Below, in pieces: positions 26,409 to 35,495 of a DNA stretch of 64,000 nucleotides. The notes beneath the pieces are model-generated. The model was not told the DNA's origin, did no database searches, and saw nothing but the letters and a program-made list of their open reading frames with translations. Position numbers and translations under genes: made by a program. This stretch comes from CBDBND01 sp965207985 (GTDB taxonomy: Bacteria; Pseudomonadota; Alphaproteobacteria; Rhodospirillales; Rhodospirillaceae). The stretch's first letter is position 1. Each line of letters opens with the position of its first letter. The stretch lies in contig CBDBND010000018.1 in assembly GCA_965207985.1 (NCBI GenBank), positions 1 through 64,000 of the forward strand, written 5' to 3'.

Positions 26409-27323
26409 ATGATTCAAAAGTTCAACAGCCTTATCGATATGATGAAAGTATTCAAAGATGAGCAGTCTTGCATTGACCACTTGACAGCGGTTCGATGGCA
26501 AAATGGGGCGCACTGTCCACATTGTGGCTCAAATCGTGTGTATCACTTTAGTGATAGGCGCTCACACAAATGCGGTGACTGTCGTAAAAGGTTCTCAATA
26601 CGTGTAGGCACTATTTTCGAGGACTCCAAACTTTCCCTGCAAAAATGGTTCATTGCGATTTACCTTGTCACCTCACATAGGAAGGGTATTGCCAGCACAA
26701 CCCTAGCGAAAGACCTTGGAATTACACAAAAATCCGCTTGGTTTGTTCTCCAGCGTCTCCGCCACGCTGCTAAGACTAAGTCCTTTAATCGGTTACTCAA
26801 GGGCGATGTCGAGGCTGACGAGACATTTATTGGGGGAAAAGAGAAGAACAAACACGCCAAGAAACGCAAAGGTGGGACTCAAGGCGGTTCTGGTAAGGCC
26901 GTAGTGTTTGGTATGATGGAGCGCGGTGGGGACGTTCGTACTATGCATATGCCAAATCTACAGGCTCGGAATGTTAAGGCCGCGATTAACGAACATGTCC
27001 AACTAGGCTCGTATGTTCATACGGATGAACATAAGTCTTTCCAAGGGCTTGGTGGACAGTATGAGCACGTTTCCGTCAACCATTCTGCTGGCGAGTATGT
27101 TCGTGATTATTTCATCCACACCAATGGAATTGAGGGGGTGTGGTCACTCTTCAAGCGCCAAATCATTGGGATTCATCATTGGGTGTCGGTCAAACACCTT
27201 TCCAGATACCTTGACGAGATGACCTACCGCCACAATCGTCGGCACATGGAGGAGGGCGAACGGGTCAACGATTTTATGACGAAGGTTGACGGCCGGTTGA
27301 CCTATAAGGAACTCACCGCATGA
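26409..27323 (+). CDS. IS1595-family transposase with zinc ribbon
   Basis: 304 residues. N-terminal zinc ribbon with two Cys pairs (CPHCGSNRVYHFSDRRSHKC then CGDCRKRF is the spacing). HTH: TTLAKDLGITQKSAWFVLQR. ISXO2-like DDE core: D in GDVEADETFIGGKEKNKH, D in YVHTDEHKSF, E in HTNGIEGVWSLFKRQ. Its stop overlaps the start of the BRO-type gene in ATGA, so the two are translationally coupled. The frame is intact. Confidence 0.93.
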   Translation: MIQKFNSLIDMMKVFKDEQSCIDHLTAVRWQNGAHCPHCGSNRVYHFSDRRSHKCGDCRKRFSIRVGTIFEDSKLSLQKWFIAIYLVTSHRKGIASTTLAKDLGITQKSAWFVLQRLRHAAKTKSFNRLLKGDVEADETFIGGKEKNKHAKKRKGGTQGGSGKAVVFGMMERGGDVRTMHMPNLQARNVKAAINEHVQLGSYVHTDEHKSFQGLGGQYEHVSVNHSAGEYVRDYFIHTNGIEGVWSLFKRQIIGIHHWVSVKHLSRYLDEMTYRHNRRHMEEGERVNDFMTKVDGRLTYKELTA

Positions 27324-28303
27324 GTGACGAGAAAAAATACGAAGAGGCTTTTGGGCTAGATATCCCTTTCGAAGAAGCTTTAGGGCGCTTTGCTCAGGTC
27401 ACTAAGGAGGAAATCGCCGCAGGCCCTGAAGTGAACGACGAATTGGTTTCAGAGGGGCAGCTTGAGCTTGTACCGTTCAGAAAACACGATATTCGCCGCG
27501 TTTTCAACGGTGACGAGTGGTGGTTTTCGGTCGTTGATGTTGTTGCAGCACTAACCGGCACAGATCGAGCACGTCGTTATTGGAGTGATCTAAAGCGCCA
27601 ACTTACTGATAAGGAAGGGTATTTTGAACTGTCCGATAAAATCGGACAGTTGCCGCTACCATCAGCCGATGGCAAAAAACGCATGACGGATGTGGCCACA
27701 GTTGAAACCTTACTCAGGATAATCCAATCAATTCCATCTAAACGTGCGGAGCCTTTTAAACGCTGGTTAGCTAAGGTTGGCTACGAGCGCATTCAGGAAA
27801 TCCAAGATCCAGAAATCGCGATTAAGCGTGCGATCCTGACCTATCAGATACAGGGGCGCTCTGATGATTGGATAGAGAAGCGTATCCGTTCCATTGTTGT
27901 CCGAAAGGAGTTGACCTCAGAATGGGCCAAAAGGGGCATCGAGGAAGGCAAGGAATACGCTGTTCTTTCAAACGTGATCTCTATGAGGACTTTTGGGATC
28001 GACGCAAAGGGTCACAAACGAGTCAAAGGGCTTAAGAGCCACAATCTCCGTGATCATATGACCGACCTTGAACTGATTTTCACCATGCTTGGCGAGAAAT
28101 CAACGGCAGAAATAGCACAAAAGCGTGACGCTCAAGGCTTCCCTGAAAATGTTGGTGCGGCCAAAGCCGGGGGGTCAATTGCAGGTGGCGCTAGAGCGGA
28201 ATTAGAGAAGGAAACAGGTGAGCAAGTGGTTTCATCCTCCAATTTTCTCGGAATAAAGAAACGTGGGTCCGATCCAGAATTATTGACGAGGAAGAAAGAA
28301 TAA
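27320..28303 (+). CDS. BRO-N / DinD-like passenger protein of the IS1595 element
   Basis: 327 residues. An acidic N-terminal ~50 residues (FEEALGRFAQVTKEEI) precede a BRO-N-type domain: FNGDEWWFSVVDVVAALTGT, YWSDLKRQLTDKEG, TDVATVETLLRIIQSIPSKR, FKRWLAKVGYERIQEIQDPE. The C-terminal part (MTDLELIFTMLGEKSTAEIA, NVGAAKAGGSIAGGARAELE) resembles DNA-damage-inducible DinD-type proteins. BRO domains bind DNA in viruses and prophages. Some IS1595 elements are known to carry passenger genes. The 4-base overlap with the transposase argues that it is a regular part of this element. Function untested. Confidence 0.75.
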   Translation: MSDEKKYEEAFGLDIPFEEALGRFAQVTKEEIAAGPEVNDELVSEGQLELVPFRKHDIRRVFNGDEWWFSVVDVVAALTGTDRARRYWSDLKRQLTDKEGYFELSDKIGQLPLPSADGKKRMTDVATVETLLRIIQSIPSKRAEPFKRWLAKVGYERIQEIQDPEIAIKRAILTYQIQGRSDDWIEKRIRSIVVRKELTSEWAKRGIEEGKEYAVLSNVISMRTFGIDAKGHKRVKGLKSHNLRDHMTDLELIFTMLGEKSTAEIAQKRDAQGFPENVGAAKAGGSIAGGARAELEKETGEQVVSSSNFLGIKKRGSDPELLTRKKE

Positions 28304-28601
28304 AGGCCCACATCCCAACAAATGGGTCACACAAATATATAGGCCCCAACGGAATGGCCAAAGCAAGAGCTGCAGCTGTGACTGAAAGTGATTTCCGGAA
28401 TGTCATCAAAACCCCCACGATTTTGCTCGACCCTGCCTCCCATTGCGGGGGGCCGGATACGGTCGAAAACGGTCTCTATTTATTTACCACCGGTGACCGG
28501 GACTTGTATGGACCAATGAATTCGCCATTCCCGATTTGGCCACTGTGTTGCAAAAAGACCATATATAAAGGACCCCTGTAAAGTATAGAAAAATCAAGGA
28601 C
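28304..28601. other. Non-coding stretch at the IS1595 right end
   Basis: About 300 bases with no supportable gene. Short A/T tracts and CATATATAAAGGACCCC near 28560-28576 may be the element's right end. The last ~25 bases before 28602 lie outside it. Confidence 0.4.
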
Positions 28602-29399
28602 CTAAGGCTTGGCCAGCCATTGGGATACCGTATCGCTAAATTCTTGCGGCTGATTCATATTTGATAAATGGGCGGCGTTCTCAATGACCGCCATCTGCGC
28701 ACCGGCGATAGAAGACGCCATAGCCGCCATGACGTCTGGAGGAGCCGCTAAATCATCTTCTCCAACAATGAATAAACTTGGGGTTTCAATCTCCGCCAGC
28801 CTGGACGCGTAGTTCAATTGCCTGAGTGCAGCAGCACAGCCGCAAAAACCTTTCAAGCTCGTGTTCTGAATCATCTCAGCCGCAAGTTCGAGCATGGTTT
28901 GGTTACCGGGTTCAGAGCGGAACGCCTCAGTGAACCAGCGTTCAAGTGTGCCCTCGACCAAGGCATGCACGCCTTGATTACGGGCCATGTCAATCCGCTC
29001 CCGCCAAAAGTCAGCATAAGCGTCAGGAGCATTGGCGCGGGCATCACAGCAGATCAATCGGTTGACCCGCTGCGGATGGTCAAGCGTAAGACCGAGAGCC
29101 GTCATACCGCCGAGGGAAAGACCCATGAAGTCGGCGTTTTCGATTTCCACCTCATCCAACAGGGCAACGAGGTCACCAACAAGGAGATCGAAGGAGTACG
29201 CCCCATCTGTCGCTGGGCTCTCTCCGTGTCCCCTGGTGTCGTAGCGAAGAATCTGGTGAGTTTGCGTGAGAGCCTCCATCTGCGGCTCCCACATGCGATG
29301 ATCAGTGGCTAGCGAGTTGGACAACACAAGCCAAGGCTTGGACTTCTCACCATCAATGCGAAAGGCGAATTCAACACCGTTGACGGTAAACTTGTCCAT
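28602..29399 (-). CDS. Alpha/beta-hydrolase, 3-oxoadipate enol-lactonase-like
   Basis: About 265 residues from ATG 29399 (MDKFTVNGVEFAF); a TTG at 29408 is possible and would overlap the upstream stop. Motifs fit PcaD-like hydrolases: VLSNSLATDHRMWEPQ, ILRYDTRGHGESPATDGAYS, nucleophile elbow FMGLSLGGMTALGL, acid in IVGEDDLAAPP, histidine in IENAAHLSNMNQP. PcaD opens the enol-lactone of the beta-ketoadipate pathway, but no other pca gene is here. It follows the LLM monooxygenase within a few bases, so it may hydrolyse the product of that enzyme. Confidence 0.8.
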   Translation of the reverse strand: MDKFTVNGVEFAFRIDGEKSKPWLVLSNSLATDHRMWEPQMEALTQTHQILRYDTRGHGESPATDGAYSFDLLVGDLVALLDEVEIENADFMGLSLGGMTALGLTLDHPQRVNRLICCDARANAPDAYADFWRERIDMARNQGVHALVEGTLERWFTEAFRSEPGNQTMLELAAEMIQNTSLKGFCGCAAALRQLNYASRLAEIETPSLFIVGEDDLAAPPDVMAAMASSIAGAQMAVIENAAHLSNMNQPQEFSDTVSQWLAKP

Positions 29400-29404
29400 T
29401 GACT

Positions 29405-30487
29405 TCAAATGGCAGCGTTAACTGCGGGCAACACAGACTCAGCAAGCAGGATCATCGACCGGCGTGACAGCTCCGGGTCGGCCCAATCCTTGCCGGCATA
29501 AAGAAGGGTGCCGAAGTCGCCTGTTGTTTCGCGAAAGGCTAAAAGATCGTCTGTGACCTTGTCCGGCGTTCCCCAAATGACGAGATCGTCGAGCACTCCA
29601 TCGATGGTCACGTCGTCGTCGCTCATGGATTGATCGGCTTTGAATAAATTGCCACGTCCGCTCTTTTTCATCTTGGTGACGATTTGGGTGTAATAATATC
29701 GATACGGGCTTTGCGGTCCGAGGGCGTAGTCCCGTGCGGCATCCAAGTTATCGGCGACACAAACGCTCTTGGCCACCCGCCACTGCTGTGGATCTGCTTC
29801 ACGGTTCCCCTGCTCGCACCCTTCTACATATTTGGGCCAATGGCTTGCCACCCATTGGGGCAAAAGAAAGTTTGCCGATATGGGTTCCCAACCACGGGCG
29901 GCTGCGGAAATAAGACCTTTGGAAAACGGCGCAACCGCCGTCACCACGATCGGAGGGTGCGGTTGTTGCAAGGGCTTTGGCATATACCCCTGTCCGATTT
30001 CAGGGATCATGGTTTGTTCCGTCGTCACCGACCAGTATTCGCTTGAAAGATTGTAGGGCGGGTCGGACTTCCAGATGTCGAGCACCATGTCGATAGCTTC
30101 GACGAACATAGCCGTCCGGTCCTTCTCCAGATTACCGAAGGCTTCCGCATCGGACAGCAATCCACCCGGACTGATACCAAAATTGAAACGGCCATCGAGT
30201 AAATGATCGAGCATGGCGATCTGCGAGGCGACGGCCACCGGATGAGCGTTGGGCATGTTCACCGTTCCCGTGCCGAGGCGGATATTTTTGGTCGCCTCAA
30301 TAAGTGTTGCAATGAACAGGGCGCAGGAGGTGATGTTCTCTGCCTTATCGGTGGCATGCTCGCCCACATACCCTTCGGTAAAGCCAAGTTCATCGGCCAG
30401 AATGAAGGCTTCGCGGTCTTCGCGCAGACAGGCCCGCCAGTCCTTTTCAAGCGGATGAATAGGCATGGTGAAAAAACCGAGATTCAT
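29405..30487 (-). CDS. LLM-class flavin-dependent monooxygenase
   Basis: About 360 residues from ATG 30487, with GGAG 8 bases upstream and the typical start MNLGFFTMPIHP. The frame is open 20 codons further up without family features. Bacterial luciferase-like TIM barrel: LADELGFTEGYVGEHATDKA, IRLGTGTVNMPNAHPVAVA, MLDHLLDGRFNFGISPGGLL, YMPKPLQQPHPPIVV. Such enzymes use reduced flavin and oxygen to hydroxylate or cleave C-N, C-S or ring bonds; a flavin reductase partner is not seen nearby. It is divergent from the Rid-domain gene at 30639, with about 150 bases between them that probably hold both promoters. Confidence 0.85.
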   Translation of the reverse strand: MNLGFFTMPIHPLEKDWRACLREDREAFILADELGFTEGYVGEHATDKAENITSCALFIATLIEATKNIRLGTGTVNMPNAHPVAVASQIAMLDHLLDGRFNFGISPGGLLSDAEAFGNLEKDRTAMFVEAIDMVLDIWKSDPPYNLSSEYWSVTTEQTMIPEIGQGYMPKPLQQPHPPIVVTAVAPFSKGLISAAARGWEPISANFLLPQWVASHWPKYVEGCEQGNREADPQQWRVAKSVCVADNLDAARDYALGPQSPYRYYYTQIVTKMKKSGRGNLFKADQSMSDDDVTIDGVLDDLVIWGTPDKVTDDLLAFRETTGDFGTLLYAGKDWADPELSRRSMILLAESVLPAVNAAI

Positions 30488-30638
30488 ACGGGTCTCCAGT
30501 TGAATGTGTTGCCCGTCCAGTTGAGCGTCCAGAATAGAGGTAATCACGTTTCTTTGTGGTGTTCAAATGGTGAAACTCCCCCTAATCTAACAATCAAGCT
30601 GCTGCAAAGGGCTGCACAGAAAATCAGGGGAGAGCACC

Positions 30639-32078
30639 ATGGCCAGAAAAAAGACCGCTAAAAAGCGCACGGCCAAACGGGCAACGGCAAAGAAAACAGC
30701 GAAAAAGAAAACCGTAGCAAAGAAGGCAAAAGCGGCGCCCAAGCGGGCCAAAGCGAAGCCGAAAACGAAACCCGGCAAGGAAGCCATCTGGCCAGGTCTT
30801 GAGGCCGGCGTTCCTAAGCCGTTGATGCCGTATAGCCCCGCCATTCGCGCAGGCAACTGGGTCTTTATCGCCGGTCAGATCGCCAGCGATTTTCAGACAG
30901 GACTGGCGCCCGAAGTGGTCAGCGCCAATTCCTATCTCGGCAATGAGCTGTCTCTGCAAGCTGACTACGTACTGAAAAACCTGTCCAACACCATTAAAGC
31001 GACCGGTTGCGACATCAACCGCAATATGGTGCGTGTGTGGCAATGGCTGGTCTCCGAAGAACCATCCGAAGACGCCTTTGCCTGGGGCGACAACTGGCCG
31101 GCAATAAGTTTGAAACCCTATCTCAATGTCCGTGAAAATTATGTCGACGTGCCTGCGCCACCCTCTTCCTATCTCGGTGTGCGCGAGCTGTTGTGCCTAG
31201 GCACGATTCTAGAAGTCGACATGATCTGCATGGACGACAAGAACACGCCGCAGCTCATTAGAGCACCGCGAAACGTATCTCCAGCGGCGGGCGGGCACAT
31301 GGCGGGACTGCGCCGCGGTGATTGGGTGTTCCTCAACGCCGAAAGCGCCGCCGATCTCATGGAAGACGATGCGGACCCGGTGCAGTGGCATGGCGATCCG
31401 GTGGAACGGCAGACCGAGCATATCCTCGACAAACTGGAAGCCATTGCGGAATCAGCGGGGTCTTCCCTTGCCGATGCGGTGAAAGCCGACGTGTATATTG
31501 GTCATCCGGAAGACTTCGCCGCCATGGACCGGGTGTGGAAAAAACGGTTTCCAAATAACCCGCCGGCCCGGGTGGTGATTCCTTACATGGGCATGGGCAC
31601 GCGCGGCAGCCGCGTAGAAGTGGCACTGACCTTGCTGACCAGCATCGGCAAGACCAAGTCCAAGACCATCGAAACATCCGATGCACCTGAACCGCTTGGC
31701 CATGAACCACAAGCAATGAAGGCCGGCGATCTGCTTTTCTTCAGCACGCAAATGGCTTTCGATTCATCCGGCAATCTGGCGGAAGGCATGGTGCGTCATC
31801 CGTCCTTCCCGTGGTACGGCTCGCCGGGTCAGGCGCAGATGCGCTATATGATGAAAAACATCGCCGCCATTTGCGAAGCGGCGGGTACTAATGTGGACAA
31901 CATCTGCCGCCGCGTTTGTTTCCATGACGACTTCCAATGGTTCGCAGAATCCATCGAGGAGTGGGCGCGGTACTTCCCCGAAGACAAGCCCGCGTCGACG
32001 ACCATCCGCTTGGGCGGACCCTTTGTCGTGCCGGGCGCCAACACGCTGCTCGATCTAATCGCTTACGCACCTGACTAA
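30639..32078 (+). CDS. Triple Rid (YjgF/YER057c/UK114) domain protein with a lysine-rich N-terminal tail
   Basis: 479 residues; GGGGAGAG precedes the ATG. Residues 1-48 are almost only K, A, T, R and P, resembling a histone H1-like tail. Three Rid units follow: 55-196 (YSPAIRAGNWVFIAGQIASD ... SLKPYLNVRENYVD ... LEVD), 205-335 (SPAAGGHMAGLRRGDWVFLN ... PARVVIPYMG ... RVEVALTLL), 345-478 (QAMKAGDLLFFSTQMAFDSS ... TTIRLGGPF). The catalytic-type arginine of RidA is recognisable only in unit 2 (PPARVVI). Single Rid proteins hydrolyse enamines/imines and form trimers; this one could fold as an intramolecular trimer. The tail could bind nucleic acid or an acidic partner. Confidence 0.7.
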   Translation: MARKKTAKKRTAKRATAKKTAKKKTVAKKAKAAPKRAKAKPKTKPGKEAIWPGLEAGVPKPLMPYSPAIRAGNWVFIAGQIASDFQTGLAPEVVSANSYLGNELSLQADYVLKNLSNTIKATGCDINRNMVRVWQWLVSEEPSEDAFAWGDNWPAISLKPYLNVRENYVDVPAPPSSYLGVRELLCLGTILEVDMICMDDKNTPQLIRAPRNVSPAAGGHMAGLRRGDWVFLNAESAADLMEDDADPVQWHGDPVERQTEHILDKLEAIAESAGSSLADAVKADVYIGHPEDFAAMDRVWKKRFPNNPPARVVIPYMGMGTRGSRVEVALTLLTSIGKTKSKTIETSDAPEPLGHEPQAMKAGDLLFFSTQMAFDSSGNLAEGMVRHPSFPWYGSPGQAQMRYMMKNIAAICEAAGTNVDNICRRVCFHDDFQWFAESIEEWARYFPEDKPASTTIRLGGPFVVPGANTLLDLIAYAPD

Positions 32079-32108
32079 GTCGCGTGTCGTGATTAGGGGT
32101 GTTGCGCT

Positions 32109-32996
32109 TTGACCGCCGTCGGCTTCGTAGGTCTAGGCAAGATGGGAGCCGTCATGGCGCCCCGGTTTATCGATGCTGGACACACGTTGACCGTTTGGAA
32201 CCGCACGGCCACCAAAACATCGCCCTTGGCGGACAAAGGTGCAAATGTCGCCTCTACACCGGCAGAGGTTACCCGAGCGAGCGATACCGTCATTTCCATC
32301 CTTGGGGATGATCGTTCGGTTAGGGACGTCTACTTGGGAGACGACGGTCTTTTGTCCGGTGATCCGGCAGGCACTTTGTTTGTCGACATGAGCACCGTGC
32401 AACCCCATACGGCTGTGACCATCGCTGAAAGCGTCATTGCTAAAAAGGCGGACTTCGTCGAAGCACCCGTATCAGGAACGGTGGGTCCGGCGGCCGATGG
32501 AAAACTGTTCGCCTTGGCCGGGGGCGAGGAAAAAGCAGTGGAACGGGCAAAGCCTTATCTGGATGTTCTTTGCCGCCGTGTTGACCACGTGGGTCCTGCA
32601 GGGCACGGGGCATTGATGAAACTGGTCATCAACCTGCCCCTTGGTGTGTATTGGCAGGCCTTGGCCGAAGCGGTCGCTCTGGGTGAAGCGGGCGGACTGG
32701 ACCGCAAGCAGATACTGGACGTCCTTTCCGACACCTCGGCAGCGTTAGCCGTTCTCGGGCTTAAGACTCCCGCCATTCTCGGAGACCCGGGCGCGGTGGC
32801 TTTTGACGTGGACAGCATGCAGAAGGACATCCTCGCCATGCTTGAGACCGCGAGCGGGTATGGCGTGCCCCTGCCCGCCGCTTCGGCCGCTTTGACGTCC
32901 TATGCCGCCGCTTCGGCAAACGGATTAGGAGAGGACGATGCGGTGGCCATCGTGCGTTTCCTTTCCGAGCAGATGACCCGTAAACAAAACCAGTGA
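32109..32996 (+). CDS. NAD(P)-dependent beta-hydroxyacid dehydrogenase (HIBADH family) 1
   Basis: 295 residues from a TTG start at 32109; no ATG gives the full Rossmann motif. N-terminal GFVGLGKMGAVMAPRFIDAG is the dinucleotide loop; VWNRTATKT after beta-2 suggests NADP preference. Substrate motif FVEAPVSGTVGPAADGKLFA and catalytic lysine region GHGALMKLVINLPLGVYWQA fit 3-hydroxyisobutyrate/tartronate semialdehyde-type reductases. It lies 30 bases after the Rid gene, same strand, so probably in one operon with it and the downstream CocE-type hydrolase. Confidence 0.85.
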   Translation: MTAVGFVGLGKMGAVMAPRFIDAGHTLTVWNRTATKTSPLADKGANVASTPAEVTRASDTVISILGDDRSVRDVYLGDDGLLSGDPAGTLFVDMSTVQPHTAVTIAESVIAKKADFVEAPVSGTVGPAADGKLFALAGGEEKAVERAKPYLDVLCRRVDHVGPAGHGALMKLVINLPLGVYWQALAEAVALGEAGGLDRKQILDVLSDTSAALAVLGLKTPAILGDPGAVAFDVDSMQKDILAMLETASGYGVPLPAASAALTSYAAASANGLGEDDAVAIVRFLSEQMTRKQNQ

Positions 32997-33021
32997 CAGA
33001 CGTAAGGTCGAGAAACGCGGA

Positions 33022-34770
33022 ATGAGCGATTACAAAAGTGAAGTTCGAGACGGCATGCGCATCGACTGGGATGTACCCATCACCATGGACGATGGCGTTG
33101 TGCTTCGCGCCGACGTGTTCCGGCCGATCGAAGATGGCCAATACCCTGTTCTGTTGACTTATGGGCCCTATGCCAAAGGCTTGGCCTTCCAGGAAGGCTA
33201 TCCCAGTGCTTGGGACCGAATGGCGGAGGAACACCCCGACGTCACCGAAGGCTCCACCAACAAGTACCAGAACTGGGAAGTGGTCGATCCGGAGAAGTGG
33301 GTGCCGAACGATTATGTCTGTGTGCGCGTCGATTCTCGGGGCTGCGGTCGGTCCCCGGGTTACATTCAACACTTTGCACCGCGGGAAACGGACGACTTTG
33401 AACAGTGTATTGAGTGGGCCGGTACCCAAGCGTGGAGCAACGGCAAGGTCGGATTCAACGGTGTTTCTTATTATGGCATCAACCAGTGGCAAGTGGCGTC
33501 GCGCAAACCCAAGCACCTGGCCGCCATGTGCGTTTGGGAAGGCGCAGCCGACTGGTACCGGGATATGACTCACCACGGCGGCATTCTCTCCACCTTCTGG
33601 GCCAACTGGTCGGACATGCAGGTCAAGACGGTGCAATACGGTTTAGGAGAGCGCGGACCCAAAAGTGCAGTCACTGGAGAATTGGTCTGCGGTGATGAAA
33701 CGCTGCCCGAGGAAGAGTTGGCGAAAAGCCGCTGCGACTTCGGCGAGGAGATCCGAGCCCATCCTCTCGACGATGCCTATCACCGGGAACGCTCCGCCGA
33801 CTGGGACAACATTGAAGCACCGTTGCTGACGGCGGCCAATTGGGGCGGCCAAGGGCTGCATTTGCGCGGCAATTTTGAAGGTTACGTCCGCTCTGCATCC
33901 GAAAACAAATGGCTTGAAGCCCATGGCCTTGAACATTGGACGGAGTTTTACACCGCATACGGTGTCGAACTGCAGAAACGGTTCTTTGGCCATTTTCTCA
34001 AAGGCGAAGAGACCGGATGGGGTGAACAGCCCAAGGTTCAGTTGCTTGTCCGCCATCTCGACCGGTTTGAAAAACGTTTTGAAGACGACTGGCCGATCCC
34101 GCGGACCCGATGGACCAAATTGCATTTGGATGCGGAAACCAATCGCCTTAGCGACACTCCCCCTTCGGCTGAACAGACCATTTCATTTGACGCTATGGGC
34201 GACGGTGTGACGTTTCATTCGGAGCCTTTAGAGAAAGAAACCGAAATAACTGGTCCGTCGGCTGTGAAATTGAATGTCTCCTCATCCACATCCGATGCGG
34301 ACGTTTTTGTCGTCCTTCGGGTGTTCGACGCGGACGATAACGAGATCACCTTTCAGGGTGCCATCGACCCGCATACCCCCATCGGCCAAGGCTGGCTGCG
34401 AGCCTCCCACCGCAAGACCGATTTCAATCTCAGTCAGCCCTGGCGGCCCTATCACACCCACGACGAGCCGATGCCGCTGATCCCGGGTGAACCGGTCGAT
34501 CTGGACATTGAAATCTGGCCCACCTCATTGGTTGTCCCTGCCGGTTACCGCATTGCCCTGACGGTCCGTGGTAAGGACTACGAGAACCCAAATGCTTCAG
34601 GGGACCGGCTGTCCAACTTCAAGAATGAACTCAAGGGATGCGGTCCGTTCCTGCACAACGATCCCCGCGACCGGCCTACAGAAATCTTCGGAGGCGAGAC
34701 CACATTGCATGTGGGCGGCGGCAGCGGGGCCTACGTTCTTCTTCCCGTCATTCCGCCCAAAACACCATAA
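33022..34770 (+). CDS. CocE/NonD family hydrolase
   Basis: 582 residues, cytoplasmic (no leader). The N-terminal X-Pro dipeptidyl-peptidase-like alpha/beta-hydrolase has DVPITMDDGVVLRADVFRPI, the loop VDSRGCGRSPGY, and nucleophile elbow VGFNGVSYYGINQW. The C-terminal jelly-roll domain (about 350-580) reads GPSAVKLNVSSSTSDADVFV, VLRVFDADDNE, PVDLDIEIWPTSLVVPAGYR. Relatives cleave esters and amides such as cocaine and nonactin. It begins 25 bases after the dehydrogenase and is followed by a racemase, in one direction. Confidence 0.9.
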   Translation: MSDYKSEVRDGMRIDWDVPITMDDGVVLRADVFRPIEDGQYPVLLTYGPYAKGLAFQEGYPSAWDRMAEEHPDVTEGSTNKYQNWEVVDPEKWVPNDYVCVRVDSRGCGRSPGYIQHFAPRETDDFEQCIEWAGTQAWSNGKVGFNGVSYYGINQWQVASRKPKHLAAMCVWEGAADWYRDMTHHGGILSTFWANWSDMQVKTVQYGLGERGPKSAVTGELVCGDETLPEEELAKSRCDFGEEIRAHPLDDAYHRERSADWDNIEAPLLTAANWGGQGLHLRGNFEGYVRSASENKWLEAHGLEHWTEFYTAYGVELQKRFFGHFLKGEETGWGEQPKVQLLVRHLDRFEKRFEDDWPIPRTRWTKLHLDAETNRLSDTPPSAEQTISFDAMGDGVTFHSEPLEKETEITGPSAVKLNVSSSTSDADVFVVLRVFDADDNEITFQGAIDPHTPIGQGWLRASHRKTDFNLSQPWRPYHTHDEPMPLIPGEPVDLDIEIWPTSLVVPAGYRIALTVRGKDYENPNASGDRLSNFKNELKGCGPFLHNDPRDRPTEIFGGETTLHVGGGSGAYVLLPVIPPKTP

Positions 34771-34793
34771 TCAGGATCAAGGACGGTCTTTGC

Positions 34794-35471
34794 ATGTCAG
34801 ACGCGCCCCGCATCGCCCTCATCCATGCGCTCCGGGAGTCCTTGGCTCCCATCTGGGAGGCGTTCGCGACCGGCTGGCCAGAGGCCCAGACTTTTAATCT
34901 CCTTGATGACTCGCTATCGGCGGATTTGGCCGAGGAAGGCGAACTGACGGATGACATCCGTGAGCGGTTTATAACGCTTGGCCGTTACGCCGCAGCTGCA
35001 GGTGCTCAAGGGAAAACAACAGACGCCATTTTATTTACTTGTTCTGCCTTCGGATCCGCAATCGCGGCTGTGAAAGATGATCTCAATATCCCCGTATTCA
35101 CACCCAATGAAGCAGCTTTCGAAGATGCCCTGTCGACCGGCGAACGCATCGGGCTAATTGTGACCTTCGCGCCGTCGGAACCAGCGCTTACGGCCGAGTT
35201 GAATGAGATCGCCCGCGTTAAAAACGAATCTTTGACTCTGACCACCGCTATTGCTGACGGTGCCTTGGCGGCATTGCAGGCAGGAGACACGAAAAAGCAT
35301 GACGGGCTCATTGCCGAAGCGGCACAAAGAATGACAGATGTTGACTGCGTCGTTATTGGCCAGTTCTCCATGGCCCGCGCTGCTGCTGAAGTAGAACGCT
35401 GCGTCAGTGTCCCGGTGATTACAACTCCGGCGGCGGCCGTGGCACGCTTGCGTTCCATATGCGTTGATTAA
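34794..35471 (+). CDS. Asp/Glu/hydantoin racemase-like protein
   Basis: 225 residues from ATG 34794, preceded by CAAGGACGG; the frame is open further up only within the previous gene. Two-domain racemase fold with the paired cysteine/thiol region: N-terminal RIALIHALRESLAPIWEAFA, ILFTCSAFGSAIAAVKDDL (first catalytic Cys), PVFTPNEAAFEDALSTGERI, DCVVIGQFSMARAAAEVERC. At the second site the usual GCT is replaced by GQF, so only one catalytic cysteine is obvious. It could therefore be a decarboxylase- or isomerase-like member (arylmalonate decarboxylase uses one cysteine). Confidence 0.7.
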   Translation: MSDAPRIALIHALRESLAPIWEAFATGWPEAQTFNLLDDSLSADLAEEGELTDDIRERFITLGRYAAAAGAQGKTTDAILFTCSAFGSAIAAVKDDLNIPVFTPNEAAFEDALSTGERIGLIVTFAPSEPALTAELNEIARVKNESLTLTTAIADGALAALQAGDTKKHDGLIAEAAQRMTDVDCVVIGQFSMARAAAEVERCVSVPVITTPAAAVARLRSICVD

Positions 35472-35495
35472 GCCGGGAAAAGGATCAGCGTCCTT

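Larger units (their letters stand above)
26343..28574 (+). mobile_element. IS1595-family (ISXO2-like) element with a passenger gene
   Basis: It contains a transposase and an overlapping second gene, then about 270 non-coding bases. Possible imperfect ends are GGTTATTATATAC at 26343 and, read inward from about 28574, GGTCCTTTATATA. I could not find a clear target duplication, so the ends are approximate. The left end lies in the signal-peptide region of the TonB gene, whose 5' end is not found beyond the right end. A deletion therefore accompanied or followed insertion. Composition is AT-richer than the flanks. Confidence 0.65.

Noticed and set aside
32761..33636. 291-codon minus-strand frame across two plus-strand genes
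   Set aside because: Covers the end of a dehydrogenase and the start of a CocE-type hydrolase in antisense; no motif of its own.
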